A DNA stretch of 64,000 bases from Mangifera indica. Lineage: Eukaryota; Streptophyta; Magnoliopsida; Sapindales; Anacardiaceae. The stretch spans positions 10,310,251 through 10,374,250 of the forward strand of contig NC_058151.1 of the NCBI RefSeq assembly GCF_011075055.1. Reading direction: 5' to 3'. Shown here piece by piece: positions 13,053-26,165 of the stretch; position 1 is the stretch's first letter, and each line of letters begins with the position of its first letter. Under the pieces are notes generated by a model. That model had not been told where the DNA came from. It saw only the letters and a list, made by a program, of their open reading frames with translations, and did not search any database. The translations under genes and the position numbers were made by a program.

Positions 13053-14325
13053 GTTGACTCAAAGGTCATTATACTTTTATTTTGATGATAACAAACTAAT
13101 ATATCTTTAATCATATTGATTAATGACTTTATTTGAGTGTGAATTCAAATTACAAGAATTTATCTAATACATTTAAAGAAATATTAAGATGGAAATCAAA
13201 GACAAAAGTCAAATGAAGAATTCTTAAAGATTTTTAAAAAAGCTCAAATCCAGGTAGATGTTTTTGTATATCTTGGAGCATTATTCTTTATTAGAATATT
13301 TATTTGCATATGAAAGCTCACTTAAAAATTGTTTTCATATCTTCGAATTTTTGGGTTAAAATGTCGTTTTTCCAATTTATTTAGTTAAGTCAAATTTTTA
13401 TCACATTTCATTACCTCATTTAAAATCATCAAGTTTTGTGACTACATTTTCACATCTCAAAGTTGGTTTTGAAAGAGTTTTTCAAAATAGGTTAAATTGC
13501 ACTTTTTAAAGGTTTATGGGGGGAAATTGTAATTTTTTAAAAATTTAGGGGACAAAGTGCAATCAATTCAGTTGACCGAATTTGATCAACTGAATTTTTT
13601 AATAATGGTTGTCGAATAATCTAAAAGCCATGTATTTTGGCTTTAAAAAATTCAGTTGACTGAATTATGTTATAAATTTTCTAACAGTTAATGCCACGGG
13701 GACATTACATCTGATTGACCGAATTACATCTAGTTGACCAAATTCTATGTTTTTTGAAAAATTAAAAAAGCTAATTTTGTGCATAATGGTAACTTTTTTT
13801 AATTTTCTCTTACAGAAACTCAATTAAAATCACTTGGAAACAACTTTTGGCACTGTTAAGCCTAAATGTGGCCCAAATTATGTTCAAGACTAGAGCCCAA
13901 GTGTGGCCCAAATGGTGATAAATGAGCTTGGTGTATTACACAGTGAGTTTCATTAATATAGGTGGTGTAAAACGTATTGTATTAAGTAAAAATGTTGAAT
14001 TGCACAAATAGTGCAGAGTTCTAGTTCAAGTACTGTACAAGTCAACTTTACTCTAGAAGAGTTAAAACTTTTGCTTAGTTAGTTACATTATAGTTGTTGT
14101 AGATGCTTAGTTGTAGATTGTAAGAAGTTTGTTTTTAATCAATGACAATGATGTAAGATTTTGTTACAGACTAGCAGCTCAGATGCTTGTATAAATGATT
14201 GTATCAACTATTTCACAAGTTAATGAAAAGATTTTGAGGAATTTCATAAGTGAATTTGTGTCCTAATATTACGATTTATAAAAATCTAATTCTTAGATTT
14301 TTCATCAAGATCTTAGATTCTTTCA
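13053..14325 (+). repeat. Non-coding repeat preceding Copia-1, including its 5' LTR
   Basis: The block ends with TTTCA directly before a primer-binding motif at 14326, so its last part must be a Copia 5' LTR. Its left limit is not fixed. TGTTGACTCAAAGGTCA at 13053 resembles the start of some plant LTRs, but this string is not found after the polypurine tract at the other end. Several copies of GTTGACCGAATT and its variants are scattered between 13570 and 13745. No coding potential. Confidence 0.45.
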
Positions 14326-14353
14326 TGGTATCAGAGCTCGTGACTCATGTCTA

Positions 14354-16330
14354 ATGGCTCTTGATTCTGGTTTGTTTGTTACAGAGAATATGATGATGCT
14401 TGAGTTATATAAATCAATTGGTGGAGAATCAAGCAAAGCAACATTAGTGAGCTTTAACTCATTTCCTATTTCAAGCTTGCAAGCCATAAGCCCAAAACTA
14501 AGTGAAAATAACTACTGATATTGGCGTGCACAAGCCTTATACACGGTAGGAGCTTATGATTTAGGGGAGCATCTCACAGGTTTGGTCTTATGTCCTGCTC
14601 TATTCATTTATCTTAATATCGATGGTGTTTCACCTGAGACTAAGCACCAAATCCTGAGTATTTTGTATGGAAATGATATGATAAACTACTTATGAGCTAG
14701 TTACTCGCATCAATCTCTGAAGATATGTTTGGGATAAAAGCAAATTGTACAATAGCTAGTGAGGTATGGAATACTTTAGACTAATATTTTGTTATTGAAT
14801 CAAAAGTGAAAGTAGCTACACTTAGAAATGCTTTAGAAAATTTTAAAAAGGGTAATCTTTTGGTGCAAGATTATATTAGAAGGATTAAGAAGGTGTATGA
14901 TACATTACTTGCTTGTGGTTAACAACTTACAAAAGAAGAGTTGATAAACTTTGTGTTAGATGGTTTGAGGCCAGAAATTGAATCGATTATTGCCATTATA
15001 ATGACCAATTTAGCTTTTTCAACTGAAAAAATGTCTTTAACGAACATGAAATTGAGCTTACAAAAGTATGAACAAAGGCTGAGTAAGATTCCAACTTTTG
15101 GTTATGATTATAGAGGTGTTGCTGCAAATCTGGTTAATTGAGGGAGCGCAAGAGCTTTATACTCTAATGTTGATTCAAAAGTGCAAATGGGAGCTGATAT
15201 AAGTAATCAGAAGACATTCAGATTAGTGGCACATGATAATGGTCAGTATGCTCAAAGCAAAGGTAAAGGCAAATATGTTAATAAGCGCAAAGTCATTTGT
15301 TAGTTAAATGGAAAAGCTAGTCATATGGCTTTGCAGTGCTATCACATATTCAACATTACCTTCTTGGGACATAGAGAAACACATAAGAGCAACAATAACA
15401 GTATGGTTAATGTTGCTTTTCTTACAACTCCTGGTTCTACTCTAGCAGGCTTTAGTTATAGACATCAGTTTCATCTTTCACAACTATCACAACCATAGTT
15501 ATATTCCTCAGTACATACACCTCAATTTTATTATCCATTACAGACAGGTTCCTAGACTCATTCAATTCATCCTATGAATCAAGTAGCAGCTCAAGTAATA
15601 CAGTCGATTAGTGGTATTACTAATAGTAATTGCAGCTTTGCAAATTCTTCCTCAAAATCTTATTTTGCTTAACCTAGTACAGTTGAAGATTTAAGTTAGT
15701 GTATAGACTATGGTGCCTTGGATCATGTCATCTCCAAGGTGGATTAACTTGCTCTCAAAGAAGATTATATATGACTTCAACAGCTTCAAGTTGGGAATAG
15801 TAAGTGTCTAAACATATCATACATTGGTTCTCTTTTATTGCCTATTTTATTTTATAATAAATTTTTACACCATAAAAACATTTTGTGTGTACCTAAAATA
15901 ACCAAAAATCTTTTAAAAATATCCAAGTTCACCAAATATAATGATGTAGTTATTGAGTTCCTAAGTGACTCTTGTTTTGTGGAGGACAAGGCCACCAGGA
16001 TTGTGTTATTCCAAGGGGCACTTAAAGATGGGTTGTACTAGCTCCAATTGCCTTTTGATCCTGTCTTCAACTATTGTTTTGTCAAACCCAATCTGTCATA
16101 CCAATGTTTAGCCAATAAGACCACTAAAAATGATAAGGTTGTTTGTGATAGTTTTATTTTTTGTGTAAATAAGCGTGACACTGACATGTGGCACAAAAGA
16201 CTTGGACATTCATGTGAAAGACAATGAGAATTGTTTTTAAAGCTTAAATGTGCATGGTGATTTTAATAAATTTTCTTGTTACAAAGATTGTCATTATGGC
16301 AAGCATCATTAAGAACATGTTCCCATTTCA
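14354..16330 (+). pseudogene. Copia-1 gag, protease and pre-integrase remnant
   Basis: From ATG 14354 the frame reads LQAISPKLSENNY, then a TGA, then YWRAQALYTVGAYDLGEHL, typical of the UBN2-type gag N-terminus. A later open stretch (14941-15141) covers LDGLRPEIESI of the same domain. The protease site reads DYGALDHVIS near 15706, where family members have DSGATDH. The GAG-pre-integrase zinc region near 16180 reads DMWHKRLGHS. Stops and frameshifts occur throughout, so no protein can be made. Confidence 0.75.
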
Positions 16331-16332
16331 TA

Positions 16333-18993
16333 TTCTAGAGCTAGGATGACAGGAACCATCTCAACTCTCTAACCCCATAACACCCAAACACTCTTATAGG
16401 AACTTAGGAGATCGAGACACATCTTGTAAAATTTTTAAATATTCTGCAACACACATATCTAAAACACTTAAATTTTTTTTAACATCATGTCTAGGCCTCT
16501 AGCCTTACTATAATTATATAACAAAATAACAACCTGATTTCAAATTCAAAACATAAATAAGCTTTTAATTAGGCCTTCGGCATATGCATAACAATAATTT
16601 TACATCTTGATTTCCATTCAAAATCATGAAAATAGTTTAACTAGGCCTCCGACCTTCAACGTTTCATAAGTTTCTCAAAGAAAATCCAAATATATGTATG
16701 CAAACTGGGACACCTACTAAAGATGTTATATTGTGGCACAACCTTGGGCAAAGTCATTGCTTGATACGGTCTTGGAGATGTCCTAAAGGGCAAAATTCTA
16801 TAAAAGTGAGCTAAAAGCTTTGTGAGTGGGCAGTTTATAAAACATTTTTGAATACTACATATATATCAATAAAAATATGCAAAAGTTCCAAATGTATTAA
16901 CCCATTCGAAGATATTTAATTCCTAAGAAATAATTAGAACCATCACCACTAAAATAATATCATTTACTATTAATAATTAAGATTAATCAAGAATATCACA
17001 CTTGAACTAATTATTGAAATTCTTATTGAATGAACACAAAACCTCCCAAAATATTTCAAAAGTTGCATTTACCATTGAACAAAGTTCATAACCACATCCA
17101 ATATTTTTTCTTTATATGGTAACACACTTACAACAACGAGGTTGCCAACAATTCCTATGCATACTCAATATTCTGAATAAATTTAAAGGAACACACGTTG
17201 CACGAGTGATAAAATTATGTTTAGGGAACATCATCTTTAAAAAGAAGATCTGATTATCAACAACTCATATTTTATTTTCTTTATTTATTTTTGAACCTCT
17301 CACCAATACAATAACTTAAACTGTACATCATTACTAATATTCTCAAGGAGAAATCTGTTATACCCGTTGGGTGTCCCTAACACAAACAGAACGAGAAAGA
17401 ACTATCACATCTGAAGTGTTGAATCTTGCTTAGGCAGAGCAATTGAAATCTATCATACCCGAGGTAAAATACTACACAGGCAGAGCAACTAACATCTGTC
17501 ATACCTAACATGAAATATTGCACAAGCAGAGCAATTGAAAATCTATCATACCTAACATGAAATACTACACAGGCAAAGCAACTAATATCTGTTATGCCTG
17601 ACGTGAAATATTGCATAGGTAGAGCAACTGAAAATCTGTCATACCTGATATGAAATACTCACAGGCAGAGCAACTAACATCTGTCATACTTGACGTGAAA
17701 TACTATGCAGGCAGAGCAACTGATCACCAGATATGCAACGACATAATTCTTTTAATACCATATTCATAATTTAATAACTCAATAATAAAATCTTAGGCTA
17801 ATCATCATCAAATAACCATGACCTCGCTATAATGAATTAACTATATTCAATTTTACATCCTACTACAATACCAATTTGGTAGTATTCAACAATATAGTCA
17901 CATCTATCAGTTAATTAAGGTTTCTTCAACTCTACCATTACACACTCATTAATAAATAAATTATTTAGCAACTTTAGTCATCTATAAACTGGATTTAAAT
18001 CACCTTCAACTCTACATGCTCACAAACATCAATTCAAATAACATTTAGCCATTTTAGGCCCCTATAGAACTGTTTTTAAATATCTTTCAGTTTTACAATT
18101 ACGTACAATGCCAAATCAATTAACATTAAAAAAATTCAGTCACCTGTAGAACTGAATTAAATACTTTCAATTTTAAAGCTACACAAACATTAAATCAATT
18201 AACATTCAACAAATTTCTATCACCCATAAAACTACTTAAATGCCTTTCACCTCCACAACTACTCAACATCAATAATTAAATATTTAGAATTTCAGTCAAC
18301 CATTTATAACTTAATTGACTTTTGTTCGCAGCCACATATATAGCCTCAATTAATTTAACATTCAAATTTACAATAATATACAACATTGAATTTAAAGTGC
18401 CTTTACTCTACAGTTACCACAATCAAAATCAACAATATGCATAATAAAATTCATAATATCATTTATCAAGGATTGAAAACAAAAACATAAGTTTGCATAA
18501 TTTAAACATATAGTTCAAGGTTTATTTCCCACTCACAATTTGAGCAGACCTAAAGCTGATGCTGGAATTATTTATAAATCTTCCTCCTTTTTCACTTATT
18601 CGCACTAATTGAAGCAACATAATTCAAATTTGGAAATCCCCAATTTAAATAGTGATTTCAAACACTAGAGTTTATTAGATGAAAATTTGATATCTTATCC
18701 CTATTTTCCTATCAATTTCCTCCTCTCTTTCTTCTTTTTTCCCTCATTTTTTTCTCTTTTTCCTTCTTATTTCTTTTCTTCTCTCATTTTCTTTCTTCTC
18801 CTCTACGCTTTCTGTTTTTCCCTCGTAGAAGAAGAAAGCCTAATGGTTTTATTTAATAAGTTAAAGGAAAATTTACTCTTTAAACCCTATACTTACACAA
18901 TATTTCACATAACCCCATAAGTCTTCACAAATTACTATTTTGGGCTAAACCTTCCTAACAAGCAACTTTTACCCCATGAACAAATTTTTGGGT
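16333..18993. mobile_element. Unidentified insertion within Copia-1
   Basis: Copia coding sequence stops near 16330 and resumes at about 19000 with KPFELVHSDVW. The block between them shares no protein with Copia. ATTTCATA occurs at both borders (16325-16332 and 18994-19001), which may be an 8-bp target duplication. I see no terminal inverted repeats. Inside lie a minisatellite (17402-17722) and a long pyrimidine tract (about 18705-18825). The ORFs within it are low-complexity. It could be a solo LTR of a large Gypsy element or a non-autonomous DNA transposon. Confidence 0.5.
17402..17722. repeat. Minisatellite, 46-47-bp units in alternating pairs
   Basis: Units starting ATCTRTCATAC begin at 17448, 17494, 17541, 17587, 17634 and 17679, after a partial unit near 17402. 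Spacing alternates 46, 47, 46, 47, then 45. Successive units alternate between an AGAGCAACTAAC ending and an AGAGCAATTGAAA-like ending, so the true period is a dimer of about 93 bp. The minus ORF at 17377-17616 is this repeat translated. Confidence 0.85.
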
Positions 18994-19001
18994 ATTTCAT
19001 A

Positions 19002-19680
19002 AGAAGCCTTTTGAATTAGTGCACAGTGATGTGTGGGAGCCTACATCTACACAATCTAGAAAAGGGGTCAAGTACTATGTTCATATTTGTAGATGATTGC
19101 ACTAGGTATACATGGTTATTTCCTTTGAAATCAAAAGCTAAGGTTGCATATATTTGTACATGATTGCACTAGGCAATTAGATTTCAAATTGGAAACTATT
19201 CAAATTAATTGGGGTGGTGAGTACAAGGCATTAGTTCCTTTTTTTCAAAAGCATGGTATAAAATATAGAGTTTTGTGCCCATACACACACCAACAACATG
19301 GAAAGGCTGAAAGGAAGCATAGACATATAGTAGAGTTACAATTAATTTTGATATCTCAAGCATGTATGCCTATTAATTTATTGTGTGAAGCTTTCCAAAC
19401 TGCTACTTTCCTTATTAATAGGTTGCCTTCTACAGTATTGTCTAACTCAAGTCCTTATTCTCTGCTTTTTAACAAGTCTCCTAATTATATGTTTTTGAAA
19501 TCATTTGGTTGTTCCTGTTTTCCTTGCCTTAGGCCTTATAGTCATAAAAAATTTGATTTCCATACACAAAAATATGTATTCTTAGGATATAGCTTAAGAC
19601 ATAAGGGATATAAGTGTTTAAGCAATGTTAGAAAGCTTTACATTTTAGCAGCTATTAAATTCAATGAGTTATAATATCCT
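19002..19680 (+). pseudogene. Copia-1 integrase core remnant
   Basis: It resumes with KPFELVHSDVW. The open frame at 19144-19674 carries WGGEYKALVPFFQKHGI, HGKAERKHRHIVE, FLINRLPSTVL and KYVFLGYSLRHKGYKC, all standard Copia integrase blocks. The usual RSDNGGEY site is changed to QINWGGEY, losing the catalytic Asp context. A frameshift with local duplication of a TGCACTAGG-containing phrase lies near 19095-19175. Confidence 0.8.
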
Positions 19681-20379
19681 TTTTAATTTGATCTTACATT
19701 CATAATGAACTTTATGTCAACCTCCACTTCTGAGTCTATCATTTCACCTCTTGGTGTTTTTGTACCTTATCAAAACTATAATAAAACTATTATACATGTA
19801 GCACTTTAAGCAAGTGTGCCTGAGAGTAGTAGTCCTAGTATGTTAATTCCTACTAGGACATCTGTCACTATAAGGTCCTCTTCAGTTATGTCATCACTTG
19901 AACCAATATTTATACCTATCAAATGTTCAACTTACCTAGAACAAGTTATTACAATTATGTGCACCTACTATAGTTATCTATAACCCTATTCTACATTTAA
20001 TTACAGTCCAATTGATCATGACTCTCTTAAAGTCAGTACACATTCCTTGTTTCAATCTCCCAAATCAAATGTTCCTAGTGTAAATACAGGTCTGGACACT
20101 CATCTATCTAACAAGATATTATTGATCTTCTATATGATTTGATAGAGGAAGTTGCATCATTAGCAAACATATCAGGGCATTTTATACATACAAGGGCTAA
20201 GATTGGGCATCTTCCACTAGCAAGAAAGTGGACTATGTTGATTGAAACTACTGTGAGAGAACCTGCTAGTACAGTGGAAGCTCTAACTAATGCAGGCTGG
20301 TATAAAGCAATGCAAATTGAATATGAAGCCTTTATGAGAAACTAGACTTGGGAATTAGTCCTTCCTAAGCTTGATCTAC

Positions 20380-21770
20380 ACCTTATATGTCATAAATGGG
20401 TTTGCAAAGTGAAACACAATATAGATGGTTTAGTGTAGAAGTTGAAGGCCAGACTTGTAGCCAAAGGTCTTCAGCAAACACCAAGCATAGACTACTTTGA
20501 CACCTTCAACCTAGTAGTAAAGACTATAACCATAAGGATTATCTTGCCTAGTTGTATCATTTGGCTAGAAAGTGAATCAAGTGGACATAAATAATGCCTT
20601 TCTAAATAAGGACTTACAAGAGGAGGTTTACATGAGCCAACCTCAAGGTTTTGTCAGTGAAAAGAAGCCACAACATGTTTGCAAACTTAAGAAGGCTTTG
20701 TGTGACCTTAAACAGGCCCCAAGGGCTTGGTATGACAAGTTCAAGAGTGCTTTGCTAAGCAGAGGATTCATTAATATAATTTCAAACCTAGTCTGTTTGT
20801 TCTAGTAGAAGAAAAAGTGCATGTATACATGTTGATTTATATTGATGATATTCTTATCACAGTTCCTGATAATGAATATATACAAAAGCTTATCCAAGAT
20901 CTAAGTAGCCAATTTTCCTAAAAGGCTCTAAGAGAGCTTAACTATTTTTTGGGAATTCAAGTTCACACGAGTAATACAGGTCTGCATCTTTGTCAATCAA
21001 AATATGCAAAAGAATTGCTATTAAAAACTAGGATGCAAGATTCTAAGCCTTGTCAAAGTCCTATAGCAATTGGAACCAAGTTGTTTGTAGAAAACAATCC
21101 AGTTTTTGAGAATCCTAAACTCTACAAAAGCACAGTTGGTGTTTTATAATATTTGACTCTTACAAGACCAAATCTAGCCTACACTATGAATAAGTTAGGT
21201 CAATTTCTCTAAGAGCCCTCAAATTTATAATGACAAACTTGCAAAAGAACTCTTAGGTACATTAAGGGGACAAGGTTTTATGATATTCTACTCAAACCAG
21301 TAGTTGTTCTTACTCTACAATCATCTACAGATGTTGATTAGGCTAGAGGATTAGAGGATAGGATGTCAACTAATGGTTTCACTACTTTCTTTGGTTTTAA
21401 TCCTATGCAATAGGCTTCTAGGAAACAAAAGGTTGTAGCCTTATCTTCTACAGAGGCAAAATATAGATTTGTAAGTCAGACTTCAATAAAACTGATATGG
21501 ATCGAGAGTTTGCTTTCTAAGTTGAAAGTTAACAGTTTTTCTATGCCTATTATATGGTGTGATAACATGAGTGTAGGGGCTTTGACTTCAAATGTTGTTT
21601 TTCATGGTAGAGCTAAATACATAGAAAAAGATGTGCACGTTATAAGAAAATAAATGGTTGAGAAAAAATTGAAAGTGCAACATGTACCCACAAAGCATCA
21701 AGTGGCTGATATTCTCACTAAGTCACTACCTACTACTAGCTTTGAGTTAATAAGGATAGGTTGAGTATGG
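20380..21770 (+). pseudogene. Copia-1 reverse transcriptase and RNase H remnant
   Basis: Blocks in order are KARLVAKG-like text near 20445, VDINNAFLNKDLQEEVYM (from 20581), KKALCDLKQAPRAWYDKF, YIDDILIT near 20838, LNYFLGIQVH, then RNase H text SSTEAKY near 21447 and VADILTKSL near 21702. Frameshifts and stops separate them. The RT core keeps a YIDD in place of the usual YVDD. Confidence 0.8.
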
Positions 21771-21880
21771 TAGAATGGCAGGAGTATGTCAACAAGTGTG
21801 ATGAGCTAAAGAATATAAATAGAATTGATGTGGCAGAAACTGAGTGTACAGAGAAATAGTAGGTATGACTTAAGGGAGGA

Positions 21881-22360
21881 TAATTTGATAGTTGGAATGT
21901 TTTAAAGATGTAAGGAGTTATGAATTAATATTGGCCACATAAAAAGATAATCTTGAAGTTTAGAGTTGGAGTAGTGAAGTTTTTATTTTTATTTTTTTTA
22001 TAGTTGCTTAGGAAGGATATGTGTGAATTTGTAATTTATGTATATGTCTACAGTAATGATGTAGTTCTACTGGTTTGAAGAATAAGGTTATTGTAAAGAC
22101 AGAAGTAGTCTTAAAATAATTATCATTCATTAAATTGCATGAATTTGTTTAATTCTTTAATTTGGTAAAGATTATTTTAAATTGTCTAATTTACTCCTCT
22201 TTCAGGGAATTCGATCTTTCAAAGAATTAATATTGATTTTAATGATGATCATCATATATTTATTATGTTTTGTACAAAAAATATAATGGCAGAGCTATTC
22301 AACCCACATATGAATGTCATATAATGAATTTTATTTTAAATTTATAAAATGGAAATTAAT
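21881..22360 (+). repeat. Probable 3' LTR of Copia-1 (ends not fixed)
   Basis: The sequence directly after the polypurine run should be the 3' LTR, possibly from TGATAGTTGG at about 21888. I could not find an end by comparison with the 5' side, so only its position supports this. Confidence 0.35.
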
Positions 22361-23340
22361 TAAATTATCTAAAAATTAGGGTGGAAAATGAAATTGTCCA
22401 ATTTTTTGAATTTTAAACAAAAATGTCGTATTTCACTGTGAAGATGAAAATGCCCTTCATGCCAAAATTGAAGAAAATGATGAAAACGCCCTTCTATGCC
22501 ATATGAAAATGTGTCTCTCATGTGTCGATTACATAAACTCTCTCCGACAACTTTCTTAGGCAAATTTGGTGACATTTTCAATGATAAAAATGGATAAAAA
22601 GGTTAGTAAAACAATCCTTGTTATGTTTTTATACATTTGAGTTAAAGATTTTATGGATTAGATGCGGTATTCGGGTGTTTATAGTTAGGGTTTCAAATTG
22701 AAAGATTTGATAAAATTGTTTGATTTGTTATTGATTTGGATTAATTATTTTAGGGCTTTTGTGTTAGATTAATTGTAGAATTGATTGTTCATGAAATGAT
22801 ATTTGAAAAATGAAGTTTGGGAGGTAAAATCTCACCAAAAGAAATTGACAATCATTGTGCTAATGTTATGTTGGCCATACGAATTCATATGGTGAGATTT
22901 CACGGAAACGGGGAGGTTTTATTCATTTTTCAAACTTTTTGGACCACAAATATTCATGTGGTTGTGGGCCAAAATGCTAGTTTTCAAACAGTGAATGGTG
23001 TAGTAGGGCAGAATTCTAATTTTGAAAATTTTGTACACACGCAAATACGATAGTCAACTACGCGAATTCGTGTGGTTGACATACGAATTTGTGTGGTTGA
23101 CAAGTGAATTTGCATGGTGGGTTTTAGTGGGGTAGAATGATTTTTTTTTTAATTATGGGCTTTTTTGATATTTTTCATATAAGATGTAAATTGAAATTTT
23201 TGCATCTTAAGGTTTTTTGACATGTAGAATTTGAATTTGATTCTGTTTTTTCTAAATAATGTATCTATGTTTAGAATTGAATAATTTCTAATATAAAATT
23301 GATATTATTGTAATTTAATATTTTTATAAGGAACTCGACA
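22361..23340. other. Intergenic DNA with a 21-bp short tandem repeat
   Basis: Two and a half tandem units of about 21 bp based on GAATTTGTGTGGTTGAC lie at 23064-23120. Looser copies (GAATTCATATGGTGAG, ATTCATGTGGTTGTG) lie at 22879 and 22948. The 78-codon ORF at 22817-23053 overlaps these repeats and is not convincing. The block precedes a transposon-protein remnant and may be its leader. Confidence 0.5.
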
Positions 23341-23344
23341 AAAG

Positions 23345-24900
23345 AGAAAAAGGGATAAGGGAATGGATGAAATGAGATTCCCTATCGAAAAACATTTTAA
23401 AGCTCAAGTTATTACACATGGATATAAAGATGTGAAAGCCGTTATTAAGAAAATATTATCAAAGTGGCAATTGCAAATGTTTTAACATACCTGTTTCGGA
23501 CACTTTCTGAATCTCAAAGATAGTCGATTTAGTAAGGTCTTAATGCACTTTTTATCCTCAAAGTGGTAAATAAGGAAAACTCGAAAGAGGAGTTATGGTT
23601 TCGAGTTAATGAGGTTGACATGAGGTTCAGTCCATACAAGTTTGCCATTATGACAAGCCTTTGATTCAGTCATATGTTTGATATTAACATGTATATTCCA
23701 TCAAAAGTCATAGATCGGATCCATCAGACGTATTTTCATGAATGTAAGTCAATTATATATGCTGATCTGAGTCATGTTTTCTAGCAGAGGTCGTAAGGGG
23801 AGCATGACACTAATGCAGTAAAGTTGGTGCTGTTGTTTTATCTTCATATTGGGTTATTAGAGAGTGATTTAGGAAAGACAATCCCCTAAAAGATATTACA
23901 ATTGGTTAATCATCTTGATGAGTTCAATACCTACCCATAGGGAGTATGGGTGTGATAAATGACATATCGCTCAATTTGTGATAATCTCTCCCAAATTTCT
24001 ATAGATTTCAACTTGATAAAGAAGAAGGAAAACATGCTGAAATAAGATGATATCATGAGATTTCCACTAGCGTTCTAAGTAATTGTGATACTTATTAATT
24101 TTAAAAAAATTGTGATTAAAATAGAATTGATTTAATACGATTGTAATTTTATAGAGTAATCGATTTAAGTTGAAATTGCAGTTTTGGGTATACGAGACAC
24201 TGGACACACTATATCGATAGGTGAATATCTCCTCAATTTTAGGATCTACCTAAATGTTGAGGTGACACATGAAAGACATTCCAAGATGGGATGTTATCTC
24301 AATTATCTTCTTCAGAGATGCAATAAGTAATAATTTATTATTGATTTGGTTTAAATATGTATAAGGTATAATAACAAAGTTCACTTAAACCAAAATTTGT
24401 AGGTTGATGTTAATTTCTTACTAGTTTTATCTCCGATGGAGAAAGTCGCAAATTAGTTTGACAACATTGTACGATATATAGGGATGTCAGATAACCAGTC
24501 TTCTTCATCTACATCATCTTTATCCTCGTCAAGAAATGCATCATCAGGTCCTCCCGATGTTATTTCACTGATCGTTGTTTTGCCTCATACCAAGGTTCTT
24601 GTTCAACCTCTTGACGTTGAGCCCACTTCCCTATTATGACTTATGTCGGTGAAAGCATATCATCAGAGCCTTCTATTATGCCCCTCACAACTATGCGCAC
24701 ATCAAACAATCCTCTTGTCAGTGGACAAGATTTCTCTATTCATTACTTTGATGTTTTATTAGCTTAATGGGGCAATCTTATCTTAGATCGGTTGAGTCGT
24801 ATGAAGGATAAAATGAGTTGTATGTAGGATATGATAACTTGTACAGAGGAGACACGATCTCATCTTTGCACAGATACTATCAGACAAGTAAAAACATTAA
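23345..24900 (+). pseudogene. DUF1985-type transposon protein remnant
   Basis: Conceptual frames give CFGHFLNLKDSRFSKVLMHF followed by ELWFRVNEVDMRFSPYKFA and IMTSL near 23500-23660, the pattern of the plant DUF1985 domain. That domain is found in proteins carried by Mutator-like elements, often joined to an Ulp1-type protease. Further on, LLFYLHIGLLESDLGK (about 23830) and FWVYETLDTLY (about 24185) fit the rest of the domain. A short coiled segment near 24770-24890 (DRLSRMKDKM) resembles the usual C-terminal part. Several stops and probable introns break it. I did not find the protease. Confidence 0.6.
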
Positions 24901-26150
24901 TAATATATAAGATATTCCAATAATTTAAATATGCAAACATGTAAACCCTATAATAATTGTATATGTTGTTATAGTCTTCTCGTGATGATGATAACAAATT
25001 ATCGAGGGGGGGTCCAACATTCCTATCTTTACTTATTGTTAAGGTAAGTGCTAAACTTTGTGAGTATATTGGAAATGATATTTTAGAAGTACTTTTAGTC
25101 TTTTGTTAACTCGTGATTGTTGATATAGTTACAGTGTCAGTTTTTTAATAAGGGATCATCTAGGGAGGATCTTATATTGACTTTTGATGTGGGCGATGAT
25201 GGATCACCCTATTAGGGTTCTCTATCGACACCTTCTCTATTAACTAGTTACTATCGATATTGTGATAGTCTCCTGGTATTGACAAGGCCACATCAAGAGG
25301 GGATATTATATTGACACTTACTCCAATAGTAGAGGTACATATATTATCAACTATATACTTTGTAATTTTTGTTAAACATTTTGATTAACCAATATAAAAT
25401 ATGTTAATATTGTTACAAGATGTTAGCGATAATGGATCCCCATGAGGATTCCCCATTATCACCTTATTTAATGGTTGAGGTAAACTGTTAGATTAACCGA
25501 TAAAAATTGTTAATATTGTTAATATAAATTATCATTTTTCTTTAATTTGTTGTTATAACAGAATATCCGATCGGTCTATCTCAACACACCAAGCAAAGGA
25601 AAAAAGGTTATTGATATTGCCTCTCAGGATGATGAGTTAATTAACTATGTGGTTCAACTTTGAACACAAAGGGAGATAGTTCAGGTATGCAAATTTCATA
25701 AATGTTTTCATTATTTCTTGTACATATGATTCAAAAATATATTATTTATTTACTGAATTTATGTATATAACTCCAATCGATCCAAAAATTTGATATAGTC
25801 GACCTGACCTCACTTACGGATTCTTCAACCATGTCTCTTACCTTACAGAAGGTATTGAAATAAATTTGCCCTAAAGTTCAGTCCCCCGCTTACCTATGAT
25901 CATATGTGATGGGTATCCATATGATGTAGTTCAAAACTGTCACTTTCTCCTACCTTTATTACCCGTACATGCCACTTACATTGTTCATTATGACGTTTGA
26001 CCTCCCATCTGAGTGTGTTTGACTTGTGCACTCTAAAATGATATCCCTTCTCAAGACCATCTCAAGTTATCACATCAATAACATTTTTTTACTCAACAAT
26101 AATATACTAATTTTTGGAGAATCACTATCTCTTTACATTCCTGAGTTTTA
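24901..26150. other. Degenerate sequence after the DUF1985 remnant
   Basis: It is less AT-rich than true intergenic DNA here and contains two partly similar segments (GGATCATCTAGGGAGGATCT near 25146; CATCAAGAGGGGATATTATA near 25292). This suggests decayed exons of the same transposon. No domain recognised. Confidence 0.35.
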
Positions 26151-26165
26151 GATATAGAAAATTGG

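Larger units (their letters stand above)
14326..21880 (+). mobile_element. Copia-1: old, nested Copia retrotransposon
   Basis: It starts with a TGGTATCAGAGC primer site at 14326 and ends with a polypurine run AAGGGAGGA near 21870. In order it holds gag, a protease remnant, pre-integrase and integrase, reverse transcriptase and RNase H, the Copia order (integrase before RT). The reading frame is broken by many stops. A block of about 2.7 kb unrelated to Copia interrupts it between the pre-integrase zinc region and the integrase core. I could not align the two LTRs convincingly, which suggests an old insertion. Confidence 0.8.

Noticed and set aside
13053..14325. Complete 1273-bp 5' LTR beginning TGTTGACTC for Copia-1
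   Set aside because: The same start is not found after the polypurine tract near 21870, so the left boundary is left open.
17402..17722. CRISPR-like array
   Set aside because: The 46-47-bp units are contiguous with no unique spacers, in a plant nuclear context; it is a minisatellite.
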